DNA of 64,000 bases, taken from NCBI RefSeq assembly GCF_900239945.1, contig NZ_LT993738.1:434001-498000 (forward strand), read 5' to 3'. This document shows positions 1 through 8,397 of the stretch, one piece after another; positions within the stretch are counted from its first letter, which is position 1, and every line of letters starts with the position of its first letter. A program made the position numbers and the translations under genes. The stretch comes from Chlamydia serpentis (GTDB lineage: Bacteria; Chlamydiota; Chlamydiia; Chlamydiales; Chlamydiaceae). The notes beneath the pieces are model-generated. The model saw only the letters and a list, made by a program, of their open reading frames with translations. It was not told the origin of the DNA and did not search any database.

Positions 1-1380
1 ATCATCAATAAGAATTTTTCCCTGAGAGACTTCATAAAGACGAGGCAATAATTTAACAAGTGTAGTTTTCCCAGAACCTGTAGGGCCGACAATTCCTAGA
101 GCTTCACCTTTACGTAGGGTAAAGGTGAGATCTTTAATTATTTGTTCATCTTTCTGATAACCAAAAGAAACGTTCTCAAATCTTATTGTCTTAGTGAGTC
201 CTAAAAACTCGATCTCCTCAGACTTTTGGGTATAAAGATCAGGATGACCTAAAACTTCATAAAATCTCTCTGCAGCAGCACATCCCCTTATGATTGAAGT
301 ATTCTCATCTCCGAATTTCTTAACAGGATCATAGATTAGGTAAAGCAAACCACAAAAGACAATGAGCTCTTCAGGAGGAATAGCAAACTTATAAATTCCA
401 ATGACAATAACAAAGGCAAAAAATAAAGAGGCTATAGTATGAAGGAGAGGTCGTGGTAGCAAACCATAGGCCGCACTTCTCTCCTCTAAAGCTGAAATTT
501 TATTGTTATGCTCACAATATTTTGTAAAGGCGAATTTTTCCGTACGAAAGACTTTTACAGTCATCACTCCAGCAAGAAAATCATAAAGAACTGAAGAAAA
601 GGAATCTTGACTTTTTTGAATGCGTTTTGCCAACTTTTTAATCTTTTTAGCAATCAAAATAATAGGAAGAATGAAGAGAGGGAAGGCAATGCAAATAAGA
701 ACCGAAAACTTCCAAGAAATAGACAAACAAACAGCCAATGTTAGTATAAAGGTAATAGGAGCTTGAATGTAGTTAATCATCAGTGAGTTTACGGCTAAAG
801 CAATGCTTGCCGAATCTGTTGTTACCCGATTGCTTAAATTCCCAATATCATGATTATGAAAAAAGGTCATTGGAAGCTGTTGCAATGCCTTAAAGTAGTC
901 TTGACGCAAATCTCGACTTACCCGGATAGCAACGACCTGCCCTAGAAAACGCTGAAAAAATAACGTGACAGCTTTAAAGATGGCTACACAGATTAAGAAG
1001 ACTGCTAATCCTCGAAAACGATTAATATCTATATATTTGCGCACATAATTCGAAAGCTTATTGGTTAAAGAGGTCGTGCTCTTCCCATATTCAGCAATAT
1101 ATGCTGTTGCTTGAGAGACTGTGATAGTTTCTGAATCTTTGGTAATCGCTTGCCAACTATCTAAAACATCTTTTTGACTAAGTTCTGAGGCTTTTATAAG
1201 TTTCCCTGCTTCCCTACGACCAAAAAGCAAAAAAGCATCAGGACCTGTTCTTGCTATCATCCCTAGAGAGAAAATCTCCATTTGAGACGAGAATGTAAGT
1301 CCTAGAATTGCAAGTAGAGAACATCCTAAAATAATAAGATGTTTTTTATGCCTCAGGATTGCTTTCAGAAGTAGTTTCAT
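1..1380 (-). CDS. msbA: ABC transporter, fused membrane and ATPase domains, MsbA-like (3' end off the window)
   Basis: Leftward frame from ATG at 1380 stays open to base 1, giving the first 460 residues. It encodes an exporter-type ABC half-transporter: an N-terminal membrane domain with several hydrophobic helices, then the start of the nucleotide-binding domain. The Walker A motif GPTGSGKTT lies near residues 428-436. The signature and Walker B motifs fall beyond the left edge. The first extracytoplasmic loop (about residues 40-120) is longer and more polar than in typical MsbA. The start overlaps the end of accA by 35 bases, so the two are probably cotranscribed. Chlamydiae have a lipid A exporter gene next to accA, which supports the MsbA name. 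Other multidrug/lipid ABC exporters look similar, so the substrate is inferred. Confidence 0.85.
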   Translation of the reverse strand, partial: MKLLLKAILRHKKHLIILGCSLLAILGLTFSSQMEIFSLGMIARTGPDAFLLFGRREAGKLIKASELSQKDVLDSWQAITKDSETITVSQATAYIAEYGKSTTSLTNKLSNYVRKYIDINRFRGLAVFLICVAIFKAVTLFFQRFLGQVVAIRVSRDLRQDYFKALQQLPMTFFHNHDIGNLSNRVTTDSASIALAVNSLMINYIQAPITFILTLAVCLSISWKFSVLICIAFPLFILPIILIAKKIKKLAKRIQKSQDSFSSVLYDFLAGVMTVKVFRTEKFAFTKYCEHNNKISALEERSAAYGLLPRPLLHTIASLFFAFVIVIGIYKFAIPPEELIVFCGLLYLIYDPVKKFGDENTSIIRGCAAAERFYEVLGHPDLYTQKSEEIEFLGLTKTIRFENVSFGYQKDEQIIKDLTFTLRKGEALGIVGPTGSGKTTLVKLLPRLYEVSQGKILIDD

Positions 1381-2320
1381 AAAGACCTATAGAGCGAAAT
1401 TTTTCGTAGCGTTTTTCCAATAGCTCTTCTATAGCTAGATCTTTTAATCTTAACCATTCCTGAATTATAAACTCACGCACGTTACTATACACCAATTTAG
1501 GATCGTGATGTGCTCCCCCAATAGGCTCTTTGATTACAGTATCGATAATGGCAAATTGTTGTAAATTTTCTCCATGCATTTTCAACATAGAGGCTGCTTC
1601 ACTATTTTTCTTAGGATCTTTCCAAAGAATCGAGGCACAACCCTCTGGGGAGATCACAGAATAATAAGAGTGTTCCAGCATGGCTACAGAGTCCCCTACG
1701 GCCATTCCTAAAGCACCACCTGAACAACCCTCGCCAATGACAATAACAATTACTGGGGTAGCGAGTCTCGAAAGTTCAAAAAGATTTCTAGCAATCGCCC
1801 AACCTTGTCCCCTTTCTTCGGCCGTCAGTCCAGGATAGGCTCCTGGAGTATCTACTAGAAAGACCACTGGCAAGCCAAATTTTTCAGCCAGTTTTCCTAA
1901 TCGGAGGGCTTTTCTAAAGCCCTCAGGACATAACATACCGAAATTCCTATGCAGGCGAGATGCTGTATCACATCCTTTTTCTTGGCCAATAAGGACAAAA
2001 CGCTGACCTTGAATCTTTGCAAAACCACCAACAACTGCTGGATCATCTCGGAATGTCCGATCTCCACAGAGTTCCACAAACTCCTCACACATGCCTTCAA
2101 TATAGTTGATAGTCCGAGGACGTGAAGGGTGACGACAAATTTGTACACGTTCCCAAGGAGTCAAATCCGAATAGATCTTTTCTTTTAATTTATCTAGTCG
2201 CTTTTCCAATTTTTGAATCTCTGAAGAAGATAGGAGTGAATTCTTCTTATTTTTTTCTTTAAACTCAGCTATAGCCTTTTCATATTCAACTACTTGTTTT
2301 TCATGTGGAAGAAGTTCCAT
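1346..2320 (-). CDS. accA: Acetyl-CoA carboxylase carboxyltransferase subunit alpha
   Basis: Encodes 324 residues, the normal AccA length. With AccD it transfers the carboxyl group from biotin to acetyl-CoA, making malonyl-CoA for fatty acid synthesis in the cytoplasm. Family landmarks visible are [19 protein letters not shown], the stretch [18 protein letters not shown], and the Gly-rich oxyanion segment [14 protein letters not shown]. The N-terminus has the usual helical, charged [13 protein letters not shown] start. The frame is open further upstream to 2380, but ATG at 2320 is preferred: it has GAGGAG about 10 bases upstream and gives the family N-terminus. It precedes the msbA-like gene and overlaps it slightly. 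Confidence 0.95.
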   Translation of the reverse strand: MELLPHEKQVVEYEKAIAEFKEKNKKNSLLSSSEIQKLEKRLDKLKEKIYSDLTPWERVQICRHPSRPRTINYIEGMCEEFVELCGDRTFRDDPAVVGGFAKIQGQRFVLIGQEKGCDTASRLHRNFGMLCPEGFRKALRLGKLAEKFGLPVVFLVDTPGAYPGLTAEERGQGWAIARNLFELSRLATPVIVIVIGEGCSGGALGMAVGDSVAMLEHSYYSVISPEGCASILWKDPKKNSEAASMLKMHGENLQQFAIIDTVIKEPIGGAHHDPKLVYSNVREFIIQEWLRLKDLAIEELLEKRYEKFRSIGLYETTSESNPEA

Positions 2321-2426
2321 TAGAATATAGTCTCCTCGTACAAAAAGAATCATTTTAATACAAACAATTCTTAAACACAATTACGGACCTAAAATTAATT
2401 TATATTCATAAAAGAATTTTTCTCAT

Positions 2427-3608
2427 TTAGGGCGTGGTTTTTTCAAAAATTAAAGTGACTCTATCTTCTTTCGGAGGAATATTAATTAAAAAGTCTGCAT
2501 TCCAAAATTTTTCTTTACCCTGTAAAGCAAAAATTTCCATATAAGTGCCTACGCAAGAAATATTCATAATATCATTTTGTCCAAGAATAGTAATGTCATT
2601 AGTAGGACCTTTATAAGAATCCAACGAATACGAACGTAAACGCGGACCATCTATAACTTGACAGCTATTTCCTTTACAGAAAATAGAAAAGGTCGTTGCA
2701 GGAGTCTTCTTATCGAAAATAGCATCCACTCGACATTGCTTATCAGAAACGGTTATATGACAAGATAACGGAACATCTGCATAAGAATCTTGAATATAAG
2801 AAAATCGTGTATTTCTCGGATGAGGTATTCCTGTAGAAGAAAGAAAAGAGATTTCAGTAATTTCAGAAGATTTTTGACAATAAAACTCTTTGGCAACTCC
2901 GCAGCCTCCGAAGTAACAGCAATCACTAATATCTCCAGAACACGGTCCGTAGGCAATAACACCCACATCTCCCGAGTAATAAGCTCCAAGACTACTTTGA
3001 CATCCAGAGGCTGCTACAAACGCAGACGAAGATCGAGTCCTTTGCATCCAAAACCCTAAAGCAGGATCCATAAGGTCATACTCAGGGAGAATTTGGATCC
3101 CCAATTGCAAAAGAAATGATTGGCTTAATCCTGTTTTTTCTTTTAGAGGTCGAGAGTATTCCTGACTCCAAAGCGAAGGAAATACTACTCCCTGATGATC
3201 AAACATGGCTTGTTGAAAACTCCCTATTTTAGAGACACACGCCCGAATTTCTTCATAAAATTCTGAAATCTGTAAAATGAGTAAGCCGAATTCTGCATGT
3301 TCAGCAGGATACGGCAACCCTCTCCAGAGAAAGCCTCCACGAGAAAATAATTCTACAGCTCCCGATCCATGCTGTTGCATATTTAGAAAATTTAAGCCTA
3401 GATCCTCACCCTCTTCTAAGGCAATCAGAAGATAAACAGCCCGAGCAATATCGTGAATCTTTAGTAAAGGATGGTAACGAAAAGTTTTAAGGACAGACTT
3501 TCTTAAAGCTTTATCTTGGCAAGCATAAATAAACTGTTTTACTTGTGCATCAAAATTTAAATTTTGGGACACTTCTATACATTTTTGCAACCCAGACTGT
3601 AGTCCCAT
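2427..3608 (-). CDS. Chlamydia-conserved protein of unknown function
   Basis: Encodes 393 residues from ATG at 3608; a GTG two codons upstream at 3614 is an alternative and neither has a clear ribosome binding site. I do not recognise a domain. The protein looks soluble: no signal peptide and no long hydrophobic segment. The middle (about residues 190-250) is rich in Gly, Ser and Cys, with repeated GAYYSGDVGVIAYG-like turns and several cysteines. That suggests beta structure, perhaps metal or disulfide binding. It sits between accA and hup in the position of the hypothetical gene found there in C. trachomatis. A 106-base gap and no shared promoter signal separate it from accA. Confidence 0.75.
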   Translation of the reverse strand: MGLQSGLQKCIEVSQNLNFDAQVKQFIYACQDKALRKSVLKTFRYHPLLKIHDIARAVYLLIALEEGEDLGLNFLNMQQHGSGAVELFSRGGFLWRGLPYPAEHAEFGLLILQISEFYEEIRACVSKIGSFQQAMFDHQGVVFPSLWSQEYSRPLKEKTGLSQSFLLQLGIQILPEYDLMDPALGFWMQRTRSSSAFVAASGCQSSLGAYYSGDVGVIAYGPCSGDISDCCYFGGCGVAKEFYCQKSSEITEISFLSSTGIPHPRNTRFSYIQDSYADVPLSCHITVSDKQCRVDAIFDKKTPATTFSIFCKGNSCQVIDGPRLRSYSLDSYKGPTNDITILGQNDIMNISCVGTYMEIFALQGKEKFWNADFLINIPPKEDRVTLIFEKTTP

Positions 3609-3664
3609 TATCACGTATAATTTGATCAGAAAAGCACTGTGTCAAACGATAATAACAAAAAAAT

Positions 3665-3704
3665 TTAGAGTCAAGTCTGTAAGAACTCTATAACTTGACT
3701 CTAA
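3665..3704 (-). terminator. Rho-independent-type hairpin after hup
   Basis: Perfect 11-base inverted repeat (TTAGAGTCAAG / CTTGACTCTAA) around an 18-base loop. It lies between hup and the next leftward gene, and on the leftward strand the 3' arm is followed by AAATTTTTTTGTT. This fits a terminator for hup. Confidence 0.75.
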
Positions 3705-3732
3705 TAACCGATGACAGAGAAGATTACGCAAA

Positions 3733-4032
3733 TTAATGCTTATTAGGAGTTTCTATTAAGCGTTTCATTCTTTTTCCTGGAGTAAACTTCACAGCGCGTC
3801 TAGCAGGAATATGAATAGGGACTGCTGCATTCTTGGGATTACGCCCTACCTTGGGTTTTCTTTCTACTACTTGTAAAACACCGAAGTCTCTAAACTCCAA
3901 CCTGTCACCCTTGACTAAGGCGTCAGTCATTTTGTCTAGAAAATTCTGAATCACAGTACGTACGTGATTAGGATGAATTTTATGATCTTGTGAGATCGTG
4001 CTGATTAGTTTCTTCTTTGTCATGGTAGCCAT
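3733..4032 (-). CDS. hup: HU/IHF-family DNA-binding protein
   Basis: Encodes 99 residues of the bacterial histone-like family, which bends and packs DNA as a dimer. Landmarks are the N-terminal helical half (TKKKLISTISQDHKIHPNHVRTVIQNFLDKM, given in parts: helix 1 about 5-15, helix 2 about 20-40), the GDRLEFRDFGVLQV strand region, and the DNA arm motif VGRNPKNAAVPIHIPARRAVKFTPGK. The Gly-Arg-Asn-Pro arm sequence is diagnostic. ATG at 4032 is chosen because AGGAGG lies 11 bases upstream; a TTG at 4041 is in frame but less likely. It is a single-gene unit followed by a strong hairpin. HU versus IHF cannot be settled from sequence alone because chlamydiae have only this type. Confidence 0.93.
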   Translation of the reverse strand: MATMTKKKLISTISQDHKIHPNHVRTVIQNFLDKMTDALVKGDRLEFRDFGVLQVVERKPKVGRNPKNAAVPIHIPARRAVKFTPGKRMKRLIETPNKH

Positions 4033-4313
4033 GTTAGACAATGCCTCCTATTAAAGTGCCCTAAAGTAGCTCGTTGAGTAACGGTAAATAATAAACTTTT
4101 GAAGTATAAGCTCATCATATCTATTCATCCTTTGGATTCAAGACATTTTTTAAAAAATGCGCAATCACTATAAACCATATGGATTAATACGAATAACTAT
4201 ATTTCTAGCAGCTAAGGAAATCCTTTTTATCTTAAAAACATTCCCTAAACCTCTAGCATGTGCATCAAACACGTGACTTCTTTAATCTAACTTGGTAAAG
4301 TGCTATTCCTTGC

Positions 4314-4387
4314 GTCCTCGTAGCTCAGCAGGATAGAGCGGTTGCCTCCTAAGCAGCAGGCCATGCGTTCGAATCGCATCGAGGACG
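4314..4387 (+). tRNA. tRNA-Arg (anticodon CCU)
   Basis: Full cloverleaf: acceptor GTCCTCG / CGAGGAC, D stem GCTC / GAGC, anticodon stem GTTGC / GCAGC with loop CTCCTAA (anticodon CCT, reads AGG), and T stem ATGCG / CGCAT with TTCGAAT loop. The discriminator base is G and no CCA is encoded. Confidence 0.96.
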
Positions 4388-4412
4388 ATTGTTTACCTGT
4401 AATTCCTAAATC

Positions 4413-5129
4413 TTAACTTGCTTGTATCTGTAATTTACGTATTTTAACGGTACTCTGTTTTGGTTTCTGACAACTAGATCCAGAAAGAAAGTTGTGAACG
4501 CCTTCAGCGATGCCTTTTGCTATATGCATACGATAACGAGTATCTTGTAAAGCAGCGCGTTCACGAGGATTAGATAAAAACCCAGTTTCCACCAAGACTG
4601 CTGGCATAGAAGTATCTCTAATTACAACAAAGTTTGCAGTTTTCAAACCTCGAGACTTCAAGATGCCATTTTTCCCCATAGCATTTAAAATATTCTGACC
4701 CAATCCTTCTGACATACGATTCCTAGACATGGAACCATTCTTACCGTTATAAAAATAGACCTCTGTCCCAAAGGCAGTAGTATTTGAAGAATAATTGCAA
4801 TGGATACTAACAAAGACATCAGCTTGACCACGATTAGCCAAAGCTACTCGCTTCCCCAAATCAACATATACATCAGAAGATCGAGTAAGCTGAGGCTTAT
4901 AACCCATCCGCTTAAGGTAACTTTGAACTGCTAAAGCAAGAGATAAAGTAAGGGTTTTCTCTTCGTAATGAAATTCCTTACTTGCTGTGCCTTGATCCTT
5001 TCCTCCATGACCAGGATCTATAAATACAATCTCACTGCGTCGTACACGTTGCGGAGGATTGGGTGTTTGCGCAAAAATAGGGTTACTACCTAACACACAT
5101 AAAGCAAAAAAAGAGAGTTGTTTAGACAT
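4413..5129 (-). CDS. amiA: N-acetylmuramoyl-L-alanine amidase (Amidase_3), secreted
   Basis: Encodes 238 residues from ATG at 5129. It has a signal peptide (SKQLSFFALCVLGSNPIFAQ, about 20 residues) and then a zinc amidase domain that cuts the amide bond between muramic acid and the stem peptide. Zinc and catalytic landmarks are DPGHGGKDQG (His41), the glutamate in FHYEEKT (about 56), VSIHCNYS, and the catalytic glutamate in VLVETGFLSN. The frame runs open to 5207, but the internal start gives the signal peptide and a short overlap (8 bases) with the murE stop, so translation is probably coupled. Chlamydial AmiA is known to be active on peptidoglycan, and the neighbours fit cell-division wall turnover. 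Confidence 0.92.
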   Translation of the reverse strand: MSKQLSFFALCVLGSNPIFAQTPNPPQRVRRSEIVFIDPGHGGKDQGTASKEFHYEEKTLTLSLALAVQSYLKRMGYKPQLTRSSDVYVDLGKRVALANRGQADVFVSIHCNYSSNTTAFGTEVYFYNGKNGSMSRNRMSEGLGQNILNAMGKNGILKSRGLKTANFVVIRDTSMPAVLVETGFLSNPRERAALQDTRYRMHIAKGIAEGVHNFLSGSSCQKPKQSTVKIRKLQIQAS

Positions 5130-6573
5130 GGGAAGCAAGCACCTCACAAACAGTTTGCTTATCATCAAAGGCAACTGTTTGATGCTTAAATATTTGGTAA
5201 GCTTCATGCCCTTTTCCTGCTACTAACACTATATCTTTATCTGAGGCAATAGACAGAGCATAGGTAATTGCTTCTTTTCTGTCGATTTTGATACAATAGT
5301 TTTTTGAATAAAATCCCTGACAAATCTCATTTATAATATCTTCAGGAGACTCGCCTCTAGGGTTATCTGAAGTTACAATAGCAAAACCGTAACGCTCGAC
5401 AACCTGAGCCATTAACTTACGTTTGCTTCGATCTCGATCTCCCCCACAACCAAAAACAACAATCAACCTTCCCTCTTTAGGAAGTAGTTCACTTAATCCT
5501 GTTAAAACATTGTCGAGAGCATCAGGAGTATGCGCATAATCAATATATATGGGACAGCGACCTATAAGCACGGGATCAAGACGACCTGGAGGAGGTTGAC
5601 AATGGCCTATTTTTTCTAGCAGTTCAATAAGGTCGCAATTCAAAGTTGCATGAACTGTAGAGATTGCAGCAAGCATATTATAGACATTATGTTTGCCAAT
5701 AAATAGGGAAGAGCAGGCAAATTTCTCTTCACGATGTATTAAAGTATATTTAGTTTCGAAGCAAGAAAGTTGAATGTCGGTCGCTTGATAATCAGCTCGG
5801 GTTTCTATACCATAGGTTACAATTTTTGCCGATGTGTTCTCAGTACATGGCAACGCATACGGAGAGTCCGCATTGACTACAGCAAGCCCTGAAGATGGTA
5901 TGAAAGAAAAAAGCTTCGCTTTTGCTTCAACATAAGTTTCAAATGAGCCGTGAAAGTCGAGATGATCAAGAGTAATGTTTGTTAAAACTGCCGCATCAAA
6001 ATTTGTATAGGCCACCCTACCTAAAGCCAGTCCTATAGAGGAAACCTCCATAGCCACAGCCTCTCTATTTTGACGCACCATAGTCGCTAGATATTTCTGT
6101 AGGAGAGCGGGTGTAGGAGTAGTAAATCCATCTTTGATTACCCCTTCTCCCAAAATATGTTCTATTGTTCCTAAAAGTCCACAAGGCTTTTGATAGCTAT
6201 CCAACAGAGCTTTAATTAGAGATACTACCGTAGTTTTTCCATTCGTTCCTGTAACCCCTATAGTATACAGCTTATTTGAGGGATAGTCGTAATATTTTGC
6301 GGAAAGCTCGGCTTCTAACTTATCTAAATAAGGAGTAATCACTTGAACAATGGGAAGGAAGGGATTGTACAACGAGGACAAAACAGCAATAGCTCCGTTA
6401 TCTACAGCATGAGCAGCAAAATCATTCCCATCATAATGTCTTCCCTTATGGGCAATAAAGACATCCCCAACACCAACACAACGGGAATCACGTGTTAAGT
6501 TGCGCACTTCGAAAGGACGAATTTTCCCATAAATTTTGGCTTGAATCCCTTGGAGCAATTCTTTTAAATCCAT
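5122..6573 (-). CDS. murE: UDP-MurNAc-tripeptide synthetase (MurE ligase)
   Basis: Encodes 483 residues. MurE adds the third amino acid (meso-diaminopimelate in chlamydiae) to UDP-MurNAc-L-Ala-D-Glu using ATP, in the cytoplasm. The Mur-ligase P-loop is GVTGTNGKTT (106-115). The middle domain has the ITLDHLDFHG segment and NADSPY. The C-terminal domain carries VFGCGGDRDRSKR and the DNPRGESPEDI motif that family knowledge links to diaminopimelate binding. The start has GGAG 7 bases upstream. It is directly upstream of amiA with an 8-base overlap. In other chlamydiae pbp3 lies immediately upstream; here an opposite-strand gene intervenes. Confidence 0.96.
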   Translation of the reverse strand: MDLKELLQGIQAKIYGKIRPFEVRNLTRDSRCVGVGDVFIAHKGRHYDGNDFAAHAVDNGAIAVLSSLYNPFLPIVQVITPYLDKLEAELSAKYYDYPSNKLYTIGVTGTNGKTTVVSLIKALLDSYQKPCGLLGTIEHILGEGVIKDGFTTPTPALLQKYLATMVRQNREAVAMEVSSIGLALGRVAYTNFDAAVLTNITLDHLDFHGSFETYVEAKAKLFSFIPSSGLAVVNADSPYALPCTENTSAKIVTYGIETRADYQATDIQLSCFETKYTLIHREEKFACSSLFIGKHNVYNMLAAISTVHATLNCDLIELLEKIGHCQPPPGRLDPVLIGRCPIYIDYAHTPDALDNVLTGLSELLPKEGRLIVVFGCGGDRDRSKRKLMAQVVERYGFAIVTSDNPRGESPEDIINEICQGFYSKNYCIKIDRKEAITYALSIASDKDIVLVAGKGHEAYQIFKHQTVAFDDKQTVCEVLASHV

Positions 6574-7270
6574 TTACACTCCAAGAATCATCAAAAAACA
6601 ATTTTTTTCATAAAAAGCCTTCTAAAGACACGCTCTTTCTACGGCGGTTAAAAACACATTGTTAAGGACTGTTATACAGAATTTCTTTACTCTTGGGCCA
6701 GAAAAAATTCAATCCGAACACTATACAAGTAATCACAAAAAACTGTCCATAAAGTTCTTACTTACCTCCAAATAAAAATTCTCTAAATTGTTTCATTGAC
6801 CCAGGATTGTTTACGAATCCCAAAGACAATAAAAACCATATTTTCCCAAATAACCAAACATTTAGAGAGTAAAAATGAGTCATTGAGTTGTCTTGTAAAT
6901 TTGACTACTATTAACCTTGTTATTATCAACAACATCTTCAAGCAGTACCTAAGTTGATAGGTATACTCGATGATCACTTTAGGGCTAGAAGAGTAAGGAT
7001 CTTAATACTTTTAAATGATAATGATTCTTGTGAATAAAAAGTCTTAAACTCTGTTAAGAAGATTTATAATACATTTTAAACGATTGGTTTTCGTTTACGA
7101 TAGGATCCTTCTGACTACCATTTTTTATCAGCCTTACCATCAACAAAAAATCAAATTAAAAAATTTAATAATCAAAAATTTATTATGATTTAATAATCGA
7201 ACTTTTTAATAAAAGCGTTTTAACTTATAATTTTAACGAAAAATAATTTATTAAAACAAAAGTTATTATT
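6574..7270. other. Long AT-rich intergenic region between murE and a divergent gene
   Basis: About 700 bases between two divergent starts. I see no gene I can support. A 64-codon leftward frame (6783-6977) has no family signal and no good ribosome binding site. The last 200 bases before 7271 are very AT-rich with TTTAATAAT-type repeats, fitting a promoter and untranslated leader for the rightward gene. Confidence 0.6.
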
Positions 7271-8275
7271 ATGAGTAATTTTGTGTTTGCTTCAGAAACT
7301 GCTAACTCTCTCCAAAACCGTTTGCTCGAGTACTTAGACTCTTACTTCTTCTTAGGAGGAGAACGCACTAGAATCCTTTCCATAGATTCTTCAGGATATG
7401 GCATTGCTGTACGTGAAAATGTTGATGTATCTACTTGCGTAAAGATCTTAAAGATTCTATCCTTTTTATTTTTGCCTCTATCGCTCATTGCTTTAGCTCT
7501 ACGTAGTCTATTGCGCGCGAATTTCAAAAAAACATGCCGTATTCTCTACATATCTTCAGTAATTTCTCAACAACTGCCCGAAAAAGTTTTAGAGCATCCA
7601 ACAATTCTTAAAAATGCTCTCTTGAATGCTCCTGCGGGATTCTTCTATGTCCCAGGTAAGTATCAGAATGTCCTAATAACACAGAATGATTCGGGTGAGA
7701 TTTCTGAGCTATACCTATCAGTGAATATAGAACGTATTCTTGACGATTTAGATCTTTCGTCTCTATTGTGGGGATCTTCTTTCGTACAATCCTTATATAC
7801 TTATGAAGGAGAGGAGAGTATCGAACTAAACAACATCTTCTATACAGAACATACCTTAGTAGATAATAGTAGACTAAGTAAGAATGTCCTCGGATACGCA
7901 AGTAAGCGAATTTTAGCAAAAATGCTACTAAACCAGATCTTTAATAAAGGAATGTTAAACCAGGGACTAGCACGGGATCCGCATGTATCTGCAGATCAAC
8001 AAAGATGCATTTTCTTTGATACGCAACCTAAAGAAGGGTTTTCTCTATTTCCCGATGTCTTCTTCAATATGCAGAAGATAGGAGACCGAGAAAAACTAGG
8101 ATGTGGGTATGTAATTCTGGGCCGCTTAGAAAAACTCGGAATCCAACCAACATTTGTTAACGAAGAAAACGGATTTAGCGTTCGCTGGGGAACTACTCCT
8201 TCATCGGATTCCGAAATCTTTATTCTACCTACTGATGATGAAAGGCCATTATGCGATGATCTTCTTGAGGAATAA
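7271..8275 (+). CDS. Lineage-specific protein of unknown function with one hydrophobic hairpin
   Basis: Encodes 334 residues. The family is not recognised with certainty; it may belong to one of the Chlamydiaceae-only DUF families. The N-terminus (MSNFVFASE) is polar. One strongly hydrophobic stretch at about 60-82 (ILKILSFLFLPLSLIALAL) is followed by basic residues, and the rest looks soluble, with an acidic tail DDLLEE. It runs opposite to the division cluster on both sides and has its own terminator, so it behaves as an inserted cassette between pbp3 and murE. Function unknown; a membrane-associated or secreted effector is possible but unproven. Confidence 0.75.
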   Translation: MSNFVFASETANSLQNRLLEYLDSYFFLGGERTRILSIDSSGYGIAVRENVDVSTCVKILKILSFLFLPLSLIALALRSLLRANFKKTCRILYISSVISQQLPEKVLEHPTILKNALLNAPAGFFYVPGKYQNVLITQNDSGEISELYLSVNIERILDDLDLSSLLWGSSFVQSLYTYEGEESIELNNIFYTEHTLVDNSRLSKNVLGYASKRILAKMLLNQIFNKGMLNQGLARDPHVSADQQRCIFFDTQPKEGFSLFPDVFFNMQKIGDREKLGCGYVILGRLEKLGIQPTFVNEENGFSVRWGTTPSSDSEIFILPTDDERPLCDDLLEE

Positions 8276-8304
8276 CCGTTCAATAGGTTAACAGATTTTT
8301 TTCG

Positions 8305-8347
8305 AAATTGACTCTAAACTTGTTATCAAAAAGCTTAGAGTCAATTT
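8305..8347. terminator. Bidirectional hairpin between convergent genes
   Basis: Perfect 13-base inverted repeat (AAATTGACTCTAA / TTAGAGTCAAATT-type arm, 8305-8317 and 8335-8347) with a 17-base loop. It sits 30 bases after the rightward gene and about 50 bases after the pbp3 stop, so it can serve both. Its arm shares TTAGAGTCAA with the hairpin at 3665. Confidence 0.8.
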
Positions 8348-8397
8348 TCAAGGTTTTGCCAATCTATTTCTTAGTCTATAGAAACCCAAAAGAATAT

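Noticed and set aside
6783-6977. 64-codon leftward frame between murE and the 7271 gene
   Set aside because: No family signal, no convincing ribosome binding site, and composition like surrounding non-coding DNA.
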